This document shows, one piece after another, positions 1 through 12,148 of a DNA stretch of 64,000 bases. Location: the NCBI GenBank assembly GCA_033439295.1, contig JAVTLE010000021.1, positions 2,728,009 through 2,792,008 on the forward strand, given 5' to 3'. The DNA is from Deuterostichococcus epilithicus (Eukaryota; Chlorophyta; Trebouxiophyceae; Prasiolales; Stichococcaceae). Within the stretch, counting starts at the first letter, position 1, and each line of letters starts with the position of its first letter. Under the pieces are notes generated by a model. That model was not told the DNA's origin. It worked only from the letters and a program-made list of their open reading frames with translations, and made no database searches. The translations under genes were made by a program, and so were the position numbers.

Positions 1-310
1 ACCAGGCCACGTCTCGGACGTCTTCGAGGCTGCTTTGTCTCTGAATTGAATTTTTGAGTGCATTATGTCCCATGCTAATCCTGTGGAGGCAGGCGATGAA
101 GCCATGCCAAGTAGGTAGGTAGCAACCGCTTATTTTCCCCAGCTTGTGTCATACGCGCTGCACTACGAATGCACTGGAGGTACTGTTTCGACTGACCGAC
201 CCCCCGACGAGCCTCAAACAAGGCAACACACACACGACCGACAGGATCCCAACTCTGCATTTCATCGCACTTCAAACCACCCGACGCAGCCCAGAGCAGC
301 ACGCCGCTCG
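1..310. other. Left edge, 3' flank of NIP7
   Basis: This holds the downstream flank of the NIP7 gene, which is read leftward. I see no convincing coding exon, RNA gene or repeat. The open frames present are short and unlike any family I know. Confidence 0.5.
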
Positions 311-2043
311 TCAGAGGTCGTCCTCTGAGCGCAGGTACTCGCCCACGTCCGCCTGATGGAAGACCTGCAGTCAACATGAGGCACGACCCATTGAGTCATT
401 TGTAATCGATTGCTATCAACGGGTGTCATGAAGACAAGTCACCGTTGAGTCACTTTGCTCCAGCGCCACTAAGTGCCGACACAGCACCTGCACCGGCACT
501 TCGACCGGCACCGCATGTCCTCCTGCCTGCTCAGATATTCGACAAAGGTGTGGTGGAGGCGCAAATGATCGTGCCAGCAATCACATTGCTGAGCCTTGCT
601 GGGCTCAGGTGCCAACAGTCAACCCTTCCAGCCACGCACCACGATGCCACCGGGGTCCATCTTCCGGGCATCCATGGTGCTCTTGGCGGTGGTGCCAAAC
701 CCAAGCGGCACGTCCGTCATCGAGTACACCACCTGCGGATCACATTGGAATGCATCGATGATCGACCAAAGCGTTGCAAAAGATTGCCGCCATCAAGGTG
801 TGCCCGACAAGCTGGCAGGTGCTGAACATCGCACGACGGGAATGCTGCACGAGAACGGAGGCGCGTCGTCAATGAGCAGCGTAAAGTCGGGAAGGGAGCA
901 GTGGGATGGTGGGCGAGGGGCGGCTCTGCGCAGGAACAGCCAGGAAGGCGACATCGGAGAAGTATTTAAACCCGCACCACGCCGGTGTAGGCGGGCGTGC
1001 CCTCTGTGATGCGCCCCAGCCCCGACTTGAGCACATGGTTGCCGTACAGAAATTGCATCTCCGCTGAAGGCCGCACCCACACCTGCACAACGTCGAAGGA
1101 GCACTGCAGCTCAGGTGCAGGGTGGAAAGGGCGCGAGGCCACACCAGTGATGCGAGCCTGGCGGACTGGGAGCTGACTGCCAGTTCGGCTTGGCAGCTGC
1201 CATCGCAGCTCAGATATCACCTACACATGGCTCTGATGGCAGGACAGACTGGCAATGCAGTGAATTGTGCACCCTCAGGGTCGATTGTTCGACATTGGTA
1301 ACAACTCCTCATTTGTTTCGGATTGAAGACTGAATACGTTTGCTCATCAGCGGGCACACGGCTGCATCGATATGTCACTGCTTGTGATAAAATGCAGACA
1401 CAAGTGAGCGGCAGGTCTGTCAACGCCAAGCCAGAACAAAGTCCTCACCTTGTACTTTGCATATTCTGACAGGACATCGAGCGCGCCGATGCCCAGGCGG
1501 AATTTGCTGGAGTGCGTGAACTTCCCCATGCAGGTGCCCAGCGATATGAGCTTCTCCCGCGAAATCTGCGCATTGATGGCGTCAAACGTCAGTTTTTGGC
1601 GACTTGCTGGCCACCAAAGCTACCTTCGCTTGAAGGTCATCTTGCGCCAGAGGATCGTCGTCTAAGAAGAGAGTGACATGCAACACAAGGCCTGGCCGAA
1701 GAAGACTCACATTTGTTGCTCGCCGCATCATGTCCTCCCGCACATAGAACACCCTGTTCTTCTGCAGCCGGATGACGTACGACGCATCCGTCCGGTCTAT
1801 GAGCGTCTTAATATCTTTGCCGATGTACTTGTACAGCTTTTCAAATACCTGCTTCGTCTCCTGTGCCAGTGCACATGTGGCAGGTGCAGGCGCCGCACCA
1901 AAGCCGTCGCCAAATGGCACTTGCACTTTGCGCCAAGCATGTGCAAGTCAGCATGCGCGTCAGGACCAATGCATGCATGACGTACTCACGCGGGCCAGTC
2001 GTGGCGGACAATAGACACTCACCTCTTCTGTGAGGGGACGCAT
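311..2043 (-). CDS. NIP7: 60S ribosome biogenesis protein NIP7
   Basis: Six exons join in phase 0 throughout: 2023-2043, 1711-1860, 1449-1565, 978-1082, 640-732 and 311-364. They give 179 residues, the normal length for NIP7. The start reads [20 protein letters not shown], the family's N-terminus. The C-terminal PUA region shows [18 protein letters not shown], then [20 protein letters not shown], and ends [20 protein letters not shown]7 is a nucleolar factor for 27S pre-rRNA processing and 60S assembly; that role comes from family knowledge. All introns have GT-AG ends. Exon 5 would run to an early stop if the GTGCGT donor were not used, and the conserved last exon supports splicing there. 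It is divergent from eL31, so the two may share a promoter region. Confidence 0.95.
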
Positions 2044-2777
2044 GCTGCGGCCGCCGCCCACGCGCCTTTCCGGGTGCGGACAGCCGCTGCTGCACAGCAG
2101 AGCTGCACGCAGCTACCGAAGGACGTAGGCTTCTACAACTAGCCCTCCAGCTGTCGACTGCTAGGTCAAGATGGGGAATCACTGAAGGCTGAAAATTTGA
2201 CGACGGCTGCCCGAGCAAATGCCGTCCGATCTGCACAACCTTCGGGACCAGCTCTCCTTATTTGATGACTGGTGCTATTCACACGCAATGAGCGATAGAG
2301 CAGTTGCTCGGTTGTTTCCTGCAGTTCCGGAGTCTTGCAAGGATGCCGCAGTGCAAAGCAGAGATCGAGGGAGAGGACAGTGCAGGACCTGAGTAGACAC
2401 TGGAACTAGATTCTTACAAGTCAAGACTGTCCAACAATGCTGTTCTTGTGCAGTAGTGTACCTCGCGCAGTGCTTTCGAGGCGGCCTGCAGCACAGAGGT
2501 TACGTGACCGGCCGCCCGAGACAGGGTTTAGGCCTCCGGGCAGCAAAGTGCAGCCCGCGGCGCCGAGTTCGGCCTCTCAGCGCCCGCAAGCCCGGCGTGT
2601 TCCTGCTGCCGGTGTTCCAGGGCCGTCAAGGTGAGGAGCCTGCAGTCGCTCGCCGCTGCGCATGAGAGGAAGCCACCCGGCTCCAGAGTGCCCTGACTGT
2701 CAGGGTGCCTGTCCGTGGTCACTTGCTGGCAAACAGGCGGGCAGTGTGCTGATGGACGGCCTGCAACCCTGCTGCAG
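2044..2777. promoter_or_regulatory. Divergent intergenic region NIP7 / eL31
   Basis: About 730 bases separate the start codons of two ribosome-related genes on opposite strands. It must hold both 5' UTRs and both promoters. The eL31 ATG directly follows a CTGCAG, so a 5' UTR intron ending at 2777 is possible. I see no clear TATA box or telo-box. Confidence 0.5.
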
Positions 2778-3945
2778 ATGGTGGGCGGCAAGAAGAGCAG
2801 CCGGGCCAAGGACACGGTGACCCGGGAGTACACCATCAACCTGCACAAGCGGCTGCACGACAAAACCTTCAAGAAGCGGGCGCCCTTTGCTGTCAAGGAG
2901 ATCCGCAAGTTCGCAAAGAAGATGATGCACACCAACGACGTGCGGCTGGACGTCAAGCTCAACAAGGTCGTCTGGAGCCGGGTAAGTTTTGCACGACGCC
3001 GTGCTGCGGCACCCGCTGCTGCCTGCACATCTGCTCCTGCTGTTGCTAACGCTTCTGCAAGGCTCCTTCGTGCGACAGATCTGTACACGGCAGAAAGCCT
3101 GCGTCCCGCAGTCTCAGAAGTGGCAGCAGCAGGGTTGCAGCCGGCCGCAGCTGGAAGCAGCGAGCTCATAGCATCAGCCAGCGGTGGGAGAGGAGCTGGC
3201 AGGCGACGGCGTGCCTGCAGCGTTTCGGCCGGACGGCGTGTTGCTGCAGACGAGCAGCACAGAGGAGGGACACCGGGCGGAGCATGCGTCAGCGGAGCCA
3301 GGCACACGTGGCGGGCAGCTGCGCCGCGTCGCCACAGTCTTCCCGCAGGAAGGATGGCTGCGGGAAAAACGCTCGAATGGCAGCTGTCGGGCCGATGGAG
3401 TCGCAGGCGCAGCGCGGCTGCTGCGCTTCCTGTGCTCCCTGCAGACCCAACGAAGAGACAGCTTCGCCAGCCATAGGGCCAAGCCAGTGACACGGGTCCA
3501 CAGCTAGGCGCTGACCGTGGTGCCTGTCGACGCGCAGGGTGTGCGGAACGTGCCAAACCGGCTGCGCATCCAGATCTCCCGGCGGCGCAACGACGACGAG
3601 GACGCGAAGGTCAGCCCTGGTGCCATCACTCGCTTGTGTCTCCCGGCCAGCGCTGCAGCAGCGCATGCAGGCTGCAGTCGACACATGGCTATCGGGGTCT
3701 TCAACTCGCAAGTGCCCCTCCCCAAGGGCTGACAGCACATCCTTCTCGCCGGCCCGCGGAGAGGTTGCTGCTCAGCCAGCAGTCGCAATTCGTCAAGGCT
3801 TTTGCACCCATGGTTTCCACCTGTCACCCGTCCGCTCACCTGCCTCGGTGCCCGACCGCTACAGGAGGAGCTGTACTCGTACGTCACCGTCGCGGAGGAC
3901 CAGACCTTCAAGGGCAAGACCAGCGTCACGGTCGAGGGCGCCTGA
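2778..3945 (+). CDS. RPL31: 60S ribosomal protein eL31
   Basis: Three exons, 2778-2981, 3538-3609 and 3865-3945, give 118 residues, the usual length. The protein starts [20 protein letters not shown] and contains [20 protein letters not shown] and [20 protein letters not shown], which identify eL31. It is a basic protein of the large subunit near the tunnel exit, known from the family. Introns are GT-AG (GTAAGT and GTCAGC donors) and both junctions are phase 0. The 556-base first intron is the largest. A TGTAA poly(A) signal follows about 220 bases after the stop. Confidence 0.97.
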
Positions 3946-4473
3946 AGGAGCTCGCCTGAGGAGGGGTGCTGCGGAAGGGCGGCGGGGGTTCGTACGGGCA
4001 GCAGCAGAGGTGGCACCAGCGGAGGTAGCCGAGGCTGGATCACCAGCAGCGCCAGCGCGGCATTGCAGGCGGCCGGGCAGCGGCAGCACGCGCGCAATGA
4101 CGTGTTGCTCGACATGCTGCGAGCCTTGTCTGGCTTCGTATCCGCTCTGCTGTGTCTTATTGCGCTGTAAACAGTCTGTACATACAGAAAATGCGAACCT
4201 TTGCCCGGCCTGCCAAAACCTGCATCGTTGCACCAGACTTCAACGGTACAACCCTTTAAACCCGCATTGGGGGTGCCTGGTACTGAATTCTCGTTGCAAC
4301 CAGTCGTTTCCCTGACTTCCTGAAGAAGAGGCATACATGGCCTCGAGCCTTTGGCACACATCTCAATCACCCCCTGTCTGGTCACTTTCGGTCAGCAGTC
4401 TCTCGTTTTGAACCTAGTAAAGGTCGCCGTCTCCTCTCCCTCAATTCTGTGTCCGGCTGTGTGCGGCCTACGC
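3946..4473. other. Convergent intergenic region eL31 / G3PDH
   Basis: This is the shared 3' flank of two converging genes. It holds the eL31 poly(A) signal and no coding exon that I can support. Confidence 0.5.
4166..4170 (+). promoter_or_regulatory. TGTAA poly(A) signal for eL31
   Basis: TGTAA is the standard chlorophyte polyadenylation element. It lies about 220 bases after the eL31 stop in the correct orientation. Confidence 0.6.
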
Positions 4474-6989
4474 TCAAGGGCGCACCGCCGCAGCAGCAAC
4501 GGTGGCCTCGTCTACCTCTGGCCGCAGCTCCCGCGACATGACCTGCACACACCGCGCACAAAGAGGTCTACCCACAGCAATCTTGTCTGTGCTGCTTCAG
4601 GATTCAGCTGCAGCAGCTGCGCAGATATGCACGAAGCGTTGTGCTGTTCGCACGCGCTCTCGGAGACACGCGCCTGCAGAGTGACGGCGCGAGGGTCGGC
4701 GCCCTCGTGAATGACGCGGTAGATGCCCTCGATGATGGGCGCGTCCACCCCCAGCTTTTTGGCCAGGTTGTGCGCCGACCTGCGGTCGCCATTTGGGGCA
4801 ATGGACCAACATTGCAGCATTGGGACGCAGGCCGGTCAACCCGCCGGCAGCACGGGCACTCAAGCGGCAGCGAGGTGCTGCGCTCCCGGACGGCCAGCTG
4901 CTGAGGCGGGCCCTGCAGTTGATGGACCCGGGAGCAGAGCAACGAAAGGCGGAGGCAAGAACATGTTCTTGCTCCTGGGACTTGCGACTGCGCACCTGGA
5001 GGTGAGGACGCCCTCCGCCACGGCGGTCATGCCGTCGATGATCTGCTGCAGCGTTTCGCCCTTGCCGATGCGCAGCCCCACGGTGCGGTTGCGGCTCAGG
5101 TCGCCTGCGGACACGGGCAGCGAAGTGCCATGTGTACACGACGGCACGGCAACACACTGTGCAATTGCACGGTCACGAGGCCGCCCACACTGACGCCCTC
5201 GTGCAGGCCATCAGCGCGCTTCGTGCACGCTGTGCCGGTGCTGGCCCTAGTGGGCAGTCTGGCGTGCGCTCATCGTTGCGGGACTGCCGCCGCTGCGAGC
5301 GTGATCATGCACCTGATGTGTCCGCATGCCTCAGCGCCTGCACGAAAGCTGGGCAGCAGGGGGCACCTGTGCAGGTGAGGACCAGATCGCCCATCCCCGC
5401 AAGGCCCGGCATCGTGAGCGGGTGTGCGCCGCCCGCCACCGCCTGCCCGAAACGGCAATCAAGTTCACGACTTCTCGTGTCAAGGTTGTGGACAGCAGGG
5501 TTGACGCCATGGTTGACGTGGATGACATTGCACCCAGCAGTGCACAGTGTGCCCGATTCGGCACGCAGCTCGTCACAGCAGCCTCCCCGCACCAGGCGGG
5601 TCATTTCGGCCAGGCCGCGGGTGATGAGCGCGGCCCGTCCGTTGTTGCCAAAGCCCAGGCCGTCGCTGATGCCACAGGCGATGGCCAGCACATTCTTCAG
5701 CGCGCCTCCCATCTCCACGCCTGCGCACGCAGAAGGCGCTCATCGTACACTGCTGCAACCCGAGATGGCACCTGTCCCACGCCATCATTCATCAGAAGCC
5801 TGCACATCCAACACGAGCACGCACCAATCACGTCCGTGGTGCGGTAGCAGCGGAAGCGTGGCGTCGACAGCAGCGCCTGCGCGCGAGCCGCCACGCTGTC
5901 GTCCCGCGACGCAATGGTCACCACCGTCGGCAGCTCCGCAGCTACCTCCGCGGCGAACGACGGGCCGCTGAGGTATGCCAGCCGGCCGTGCAGCGCCTCC
6001 GGCAGCACCCGCTGCAGGATCTGTGCAGGGTTTACGGTTTATTTCAAGTTCATCGACGAAGCAGCTGACTGTCCTTTCGAAGCGAAGCGGTTCCCCAGAG
6101 CTGGCAGCGGCGGTCTTGGGAGCAAAAGCAACGGCTTGGGTGGTGGATTCAGCCAGGCTCCAGTCTGCTGGCATCAGCGCTACCAGGCTGGCTTTCGATG
6201 AAATGGATTTGGTGTATGTTGGCAGCAGAATGGCAGTTTGTCAAAGAGTCAAGTCCGCTGCAGGGTGGCCCGGACCTGGTTGGGCGTCTCCAGGGTGTCG
6301 TTCAGGATGCCCTTGGTGCAGGACACCAGAATCTGGTGCGGCTGCAGCACGTCGGCCAGCGGCGCAACGGTGGCCGCCACGAACGGCGTTGGGATGACCA
6401 CCAGGATGATCTCAGCGGCCCGGACCGTCTCAACCATATCGCCCGAGGCACGCAGGTTGTCTGGCAGCTTCACGCCCTGCGAGGTGCCCAGGATTATCCA
6501 AAGCCTTGTCTCCATGAAGTGCACGATGGTCGGGCGTACGCCATCATGGGAGCGACACCGTGGTTCGCAGCGCGAATGCAAAACCTGCCAACATCAGCTT
6601 GCGCGGCTCGCTGCGCCTTGCAGCGTCCGATCGGCAATGCACGCGTGCAGCGGACCGACCTTGAGGAAGGTGGTGTTCTCCTTCTCAGGGCCGTTCACCG
6701 CGGCCACGACCTCTGGCTCGCGCGCCCACAGCACGGTATCGTGGCCCATGCGGGCGGCATGTGCGGCCAGTGCGGTGCCCCATGCGCCTCCACCTGTGCA
6801 GGTAGCAGAATCGCTTCTGCAGTCACAGCGTAGCTGCGTCCCATCGAACATACCAGGATGTGTTTTGATTCGCTTTCCATCCTGCAATGGCTGCAGGGCG
6901 AGAGGAGGCACAGCGGGTGGGGGAGCCGCACCGAGGACGCCGACAGAAGTGGTCGCTGCGGGGGCCTGAGCACCTGCCGGCTGCGCCAT
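4474..6989 (-). CDS. Glycerol-3-phosphate dehydrogenase (NAD+), GpsA type
   Basis: Nine exons join cleanly: 6932-6989, 6660-6793, 6276-6476, 5825-6020, 5593-5720, 5367-5442, 4996-5104, 4686-4779 and 4474-4542. They encode 354 residues, normal for bacterial-type GpsA. The nucleotide-binding loop [15 protein letters not shown] is split across intron 1. [18 protein letters not shown] and [20 protein letters not shown] carry substrate and catalytic residues, including the Lys of [18 protein letters not shown] and [10 protein letters not shown] follow. It reduces dihydroxyacetone phosphate to glycerol 3-phosphate for lipids or glycerol. Only about 14 residues precede the Rossmann fold, so there is no clear plastid transit peptide from this ATG; an upstream start cannot be excluded. 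The last junction (GCC then GTCACT donor) is the least certain. Confidence 0.93.
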
Positions 6990-7672
6990 GGTGCCGGGTG
7001 CGGATGCGTTTGGTTGTGCGAGTGATTTTCAGAGCTGAACACTCAGGTTTCCTGCACGATTTGAGATACCAAACCGTGGGACGCGTGGGGTGATCACTTC
7101 CAATCGGTAGCCTTGCTGCAGCTTCGTCACGCTGACTTTCAGAAGCAAGAATCGGCCTGCAAGTATGCCAACGTGCTATCCAAGGCTGTACTTGGTGATC
7201 CTTATATTGGCAGCCGCGGTTTTCACAAGATCGAAGCTGGAATACCACTGGCGAGCGAAGGGGAACGCCTCGGGCGACGAGAAGGACTCTCGCCTTGCTG
7301 CAGTCCGCTTGTGTGGTCGCACGAGTGCGCGCAAGCGTTCGCTGAGATGCTGCGAATGGTCCCCGTGACAGAAATCTGTAAATGGTCTTGCGCACGATGT
7401 GAAGGCTTTGCGCTACTACTGCACGTCGCTACTTAGCAGCAATGCTGGGTCGGTCTGCATGCATTGATTTTGGGTTTTACACATCTCTCGGCGGCTCTCG
7501 CTTTCGAGTTTCTTCAGGAATGTCCACAGGATCTCTGCTGAGTCACCTTCAGCAACAGGAAGGCAGTCCATATACGGTATATCATATACTGTCTGCGCTA
7601 GAAATGTCTCCAAACCAAAGCAGTACCACGATTTAAATCGTCCGCACTGACGCTATCAAAAGCCACAACGGC
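6990..7672. promoter_or_regulatory. Upstream region of G3PDH, 3' flank of PB1 gene
   Basis: This gap lies between two tandem minus-strand genes. It should contain the G3PDH promoter and the 3' UTR of the PB1 gene. No exon or recognisable motif stands out. Confidence 0.4.
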
Positions 7673-9947
7673 TCAGCTGGTGATCAGCACGCGGCGGACG
7701 GTTGCCACGAAATCGCTCCAGCAGGCGCCGTCATATAGCAGCATCCAGTCCCCTTCGTCATCCTGCAGATTGTCCGAGTACATCGACATCAGAGAGGCAC
7801 GACGCATGCAGGCATCAGGGTACAGGCTTCGATTCTCCAAAACCCCTGACGTGCCTGCCTGTTGCTGCTGCAATGCAGACGCACCTCATAGGTGAGCAGC
7901 GCCTTCGATCGCCGAGGCAGGCTGGACGCGTGCTGTGAGTAGATCACCTTCAGCAGCTCGCCGCAGCTGCTGCACGGTTGCAGGTCCACCTCACCTGCAC
8001 ATCATCAGCATTGCGTCAGAATGGACTCAGAAGCTGCTTCCCTTCCCGTCATTGTCTGGCAGGGCCACATGCAGCAGCAGATGTGGAGGCATGGCGTGCA
8101 GACAGCTGAAGTAAACAACCCGCATCTGAATCGCTTCGCCAGGCGCTCATGTGCTACTTACCAAGCGACTCCACGCTGCTGCCATCGCGGCTGAGATGCT
8201 GCAGGTTGACGACCATTTGTGGCCCGCCCTTGGCAACCTGCTGCTGCTGCTGCTGCTGCTGTTGCTGCTGCTGCCGTGCCGTGCTCACGTCAGCAGCCTG
8301 TCGCTGCCCCCTGTTGGCGTCAGGCTGCCGCTGCGTCTTGGCGCCGCCCGCCTGCCTGAATGCACATGGCCTTGTGCCGTTTGGGGGAGGCGCAGGGTGC
8401 CTGGCATCGGCTCGTAGCTTTGCAGCCTGTCCGCCGCCGGACTCGCGACCGGCTGCAGCCGCATCTGCAGGCGGCAATGGCAGAGGCCATGCCTTGCCGC
8501 GCCGCTCGCCGGTCTCTGCATGCCCTGCAGCGCCATTTGACGGACGTGCGCCGCTCTGACAACTGCCCTTGGCCGGCCGCTGGCCCTGCGCCACGGCGTC
8601 GGGCCGCGGCTTGGCGGCCTGCTTGTCAGAGGTCCGCGGCGGCCGCGCCACTGGCTGTCCCTGGCTCCGCCCCTCCTGCTGCTGCTTTGCGTCGGCTGCC
8701 CGCTGCCGGTCCCGCTGCGGCGGCTTCACACCCGCAGACTGGCGCCGCTGCGCTGGCGCCGCTGCCTCAGCAGGCTGCCGCCGCTCAGCAGGCGCCGCAC
8801 CCTCTGCAGACTGCCTCTGCTTGACCGGCTGCGATCGCCCTGGCGCTGCTTTGGTGTCTCGCCCGCCATCCGAGGGGCCGGGGCCCCCTGCCGTCGGCTT
8901 CCGCAGGTGCAGTGGCAGCTCTGCTGCATCGCGCGCGGCTTTTGGGCGCGACGGCGGCGGCAGCTGGGCCGCCGCTGTCACGGGCACCGCCCTAGAATTC
9001 TTCGGCCACCTCTGCGCCAGCTCCGCAGGGCCTTCAGCCTTGCGTTTGCGCTGGCTGGCATTGCCACTGCCACTGCCGCCGCCGCCGCCGCTGCTGCTGC
9101 CGGGCACCGCCGCGCCTACAGCCGCCGCGCCTACCGCTCCGCCCGGCTTTCGCTGTGGGGCAGCGGCGCTCCCCTTGCGCTGCACGCCCAACGCCGCCGC
9201 CGCTGCCGCCGCCGGGCTGTGGTGCTTCGTGCTGTCGGCGTCTGAAGCCGGCGAGGCCGCTGTGGCGTCCCGCTCCGCCGGGCTGGCCAGGTGCCGAGGC
9301 AGCGCGGCGGCGGGCGAGGGCCGGGGGTGCTGTTCCGCCTCACTGTGTGCGCTGCTGGTGTCTGGCGCCGCGGCGTCCGGCCCAGCCCTCAGCCGAGCCG
9401 AAGCGTCAGGTTCCGGCTTGATGCCGGCGGGCTGCTCCAGTTTTGGCTCTGCCGTGAGGGACGACGGCAGGCTGGCCGTCGGCAGCTGCGGTGGTTGCGC
9501 CACCGCGGGCGCCCCCGTGGTGCAGCCCGGCNACGAGACAGGCACCGCCGCCTCTGCCGCCTGCGCCACGGCCGCTGCCGCCGCCTGCGCCGCGTCCGCC
9601 GCCCGCTTGGCTGCCTGCTCCGCCTCAAATTCCGCCAGCCAACGGTTCTTCATGCTCTTGAAGCCGCCAGGCAGCGGCGCGGGTGCCGGCTCTGGCTTTG
9701 GCAGCAGCTCCGCCGACAACGCTGCCGCATGCGCTGTCGGGCCATTGGCTGCTGGCTCAGCTGGCGGCAGTGCCTCCGCCTTGGCCGCCTGGCCAGGAGC
9801 ACAGAGCTGATGCATTCTGACGAAAGATGCCGCGCTTCCCCGGTGTTCAACCGACCATGCACTGTAGGCTGGCAGTACAAAAGATGTTTGGCTGGCGTGA
9901 GGCTCTTGCAGGCTCACCTTCACACGTCCTATGCGGCTAGGCGGCAT
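7673..9947 (-). CDS. Disordered protein with C-terminal AUX/IAA-like PB1 domain
   Basis: A long exon (8162-9947), then 7885-7994 and 7673-7762, give about 661 residues from the ATG at 9947; the true 5' end is not settled. The first 570 residues are Ala/Pro/Gln/Ser-rich and look disordered, with an early charged patch (GGFKSMKNRWLAEFEAEQA) and a poly-Gln run near the exon end. The last 80 residues read like a type III/IV PB1 domain: VVNLQHLSRDGSSVESLG, EVDLQPCSSCGELLKVIYSQ, then YEDDEGDWMLLYDGACWSDF and VRRVLI. The acidic DDEGDW patch matches the OPCA motif of AUX/IAA and ARF proteins. I see no B3, RWP-RK or other DNA-binding domain. Function is unknown; a protein-interaction or transcription role is inference. 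One base in the long exon is N. Confidence 0.72.
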
Positions 9948-10880
9948 CCTCACACCGCGAGCTCAACCGCCCGCAGCGCCGCTCTCTGCAGAATCATGCC
10001 AGCAACAGCAGAGCACTGTAAAGGCAGAGCACGATTATTGCATGTGCGCGAGCCACCGTCTTGCTAGGCCTTGAAGCACCAACGCCAATCATCATCGGCA
10101 TATGTATCGCTGCACTTCCGCCCGTTGCGAAGAAGTGGGTCCTGTGCATCGTGCTCCAGGAAGTCATGCCGCACAGAGGCTGTTCGGGAAGATGCAGCAA
10201 GCTGCAGCCTGGTCTGAAAAGTGTAATTGAGTGCGCTTACCGTGACAAGCAGGCTCCAGCTCTGCGCCTGCCCCCTTGTCACTGCACCAGCCCCTGTGAG
10301 ACTTGCATCTCCGGCTGCGCCCCTACCTATATGTGGACCCTTGGGCCAGCAAGTGACTCTCAGGCAGCTGCAAAGCAGGCCTTGTAGGCCAGAGACGTGC
10401 TGCTGAGGTGAACCGGAAGTTTGATGTAACTGCTGTACACTCGAGAAGACCAGCTCACCCCGTGCAAGCTTCTGCAGCCGCTTCAAAGTACTTGCTAACC
10501 TTCGCAAGGGACCAATTAATGGACTTTGACGCCTGATGGTGCTTGCAAACGCCTTTTCTGTGCTCTCTGGCGGGTTTGCTAGTCGTGTTGGGGCCTGTAC
10601 ATGATGATTAGCTGCAGCAACAGCCGGCGTCCCCAGCTGCTTCATGCAACCCAGCTGCTTCATGCAGGTGAGGAGCTGGTGCTGAGGCCTAAGCCCTCTA
10701 TAGGCGATGCGGACATCAAGTCAGAGTATCGGACGACTTTGCAACTTCACTTCCTGGCGGCACCGCGCCGTGTGTGCAGCAGCACTTGATGCAGCACCCT
10801 TACAAGGTGCTATGCAGTAAGCCAACATGAGCATACCGTCATCACAATATCCCCTTTCCATCCACCTGCAGATTAGGTCG
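9948..10880. other. Gap between PB1 gene and EMG1
   Basis: It may hold 5' exons of the PB1 gene, but no frame shows recognisable protein. A 17-base tandem doublet (CAGCTGCTTCATGCAAC type) lies near 10640-10675. The EMG1 poly(A) signal lies at its right end. Confidence 0.4.
10800..10804 (-). promoter_or_regulatory. TGTAA poly(A) signal for EMG1
   Basis: TTACA on the plus strand is TGTAA on the minus strand, about 80 bases past the EMG1 stop. Confidence 0.55.
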
Positions 10881-12148
10881 TCAAACGATGTCCCACTTCC
10901 ACTCCAGCGCATTTGTGATCTTGCTGATGCAGCACGCCGCACTGAGCGGGTACTCCGATATCGACACCATCCTGTCTGTGTAGGTGACGTCAATCTTGCC
11001 GCGCGCCATGCCTCCCACGGTGAACACCACCGGCTGCCCCGCCGGCAGCGCCTTGACGAAGCCCTGCAGCGTGCCCTGTATGAGTTCCGCCTTGTGCGAG
11101 AAGCCCACCCGCTGGGCGCCCGCCGGAAAGTACTTTGTGACCGGCCCCTTCACCACCTGTACGAGGGGCGAGTGAACACCTTGAAATACCCATACATCGA
11201 GGTTGCAGCTCTTGCTGCTGGCATAATGTCTGCGCCTGTCTGCGCCTGGATGTCATGTGTCGTTCTGCGATGCTGTGTTCAGATCCACCACCATCATCCG
11301 CATGCACCAGCGCTCATGGCAGCAAACGAGCATCGTCGTGATCGACGAGGAACAGCTAATCGACAAAGAGGAATCCGACTGAACAGACAGGGCACACCTT
11401 CAGCAGCTTTTGCGAGCCGTTGGAGGCGCGAATGCTGAGTTTCTGCAGTAGCTGCACCATCAGGCCGCAGAAGCGCTTGAAGGTACGGGGCAGCCGCACT
11501 TGCGGATTCACCTCGATGAGCACGTTCTTTGCGGTACGCACGTACACTGCCTGCAAGGTAAGCAGCATCGACAACGTCACCACATGTTTTGAGATGCCTG
11601 CATGCGCAACAGCCATGGAGCGTTGCAGCCGGGCATCATCGCACCTTGATTCTGCCTGCCTTGTTCAGCGGGCTGTCCAAGATCGCTAGCAATGCCTGCG
11701 CGTCGTGAAATGGCTCAGCTAGATATGTGCACTCCGGATAGCTCGAGTTCTGCATGCATGTGCGCATGCAAGACTGGGATGCGCCGCCACCATTGCATCC
11801 ATCCCCACCTGATGGCAGATATCCGGCCTGTAGTCTGCAGGATCCTTCCCGTTCCGTCCCAGGTACCGAGCATGGTCGTCGCAGTTCAGCAGCTGGTACG
11901 TCTGCAGTCGGAGCAGCCGGCGCAAGCAGTCAGCATGCGGACGGTCGCCGGTGCGCATTTCCGTGACGTTGCAAGACGACATTTCAGGGACGCAGTCTTC
12001 AGTAGTAAGCGTGCAGCAGGAGCACCTTGCCGACGTGCGCAGTCTCCAGGCTCGCGTTTTCCAGGACAAACACGATGCCATCCTGCTGCTGACCAGAGGT
12101 TGTGGGCGCGTCCTCGTCTTCCGGTGCCTCTACTCCGTGGCTGCTCAT
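10881..12148 (-). CDS. EMG1: rRNA pseudouridine N1-methyltransferase EMG1/NEP1
   Basis: Five exons, all phase 0: 12026-12148, 11809-11901, 11645-11695, 11398-11550 and 10881-11156, giving 231 residues. [15 protein letters not shown] opens the SPOUT fold. [40 protein letters not shown] and [20 protein letters not shown] are signature EMG1 blocks. [24 protein letters not shown] and [20 protein letters not shown] form the SAM-binding C-terminal part. EMG1 methylates the hypermodified pseudouridine of 18S rRNA and is needed for 40S assembly. The N-terminal extension is short compared with animal proteins. Confidence 0.95.

Noticed and set aside
2528-3556. 342-residue minus-strand open frame over eL31
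   Set aside because: Antisense shadow of eL31 exon 1 and intron; composition is Arg/Ala/Ser noise.
8238-8274. CTG/CAG run as a CRISPR or mobile repeat
   Set aside because: It is a simple triplet run encoding poly-Gln in the PB1 protein.
8154-9810. Long plus-strand open frames opposite the PB1 gene (up to 413 residues, Cys/Ala/Gly-rich)
   Set aside because: They mirror the GC-rich disordered exon on the minus strand. Only the minus-strand reading connects in phase to the PB1 domain exons.
10064-10663. 199-residue minus-strand open frame upstream of the PB1 gene
   Set aside because: No domain, low-quality composition and no clear splice link; kept only as a possible 5' part.
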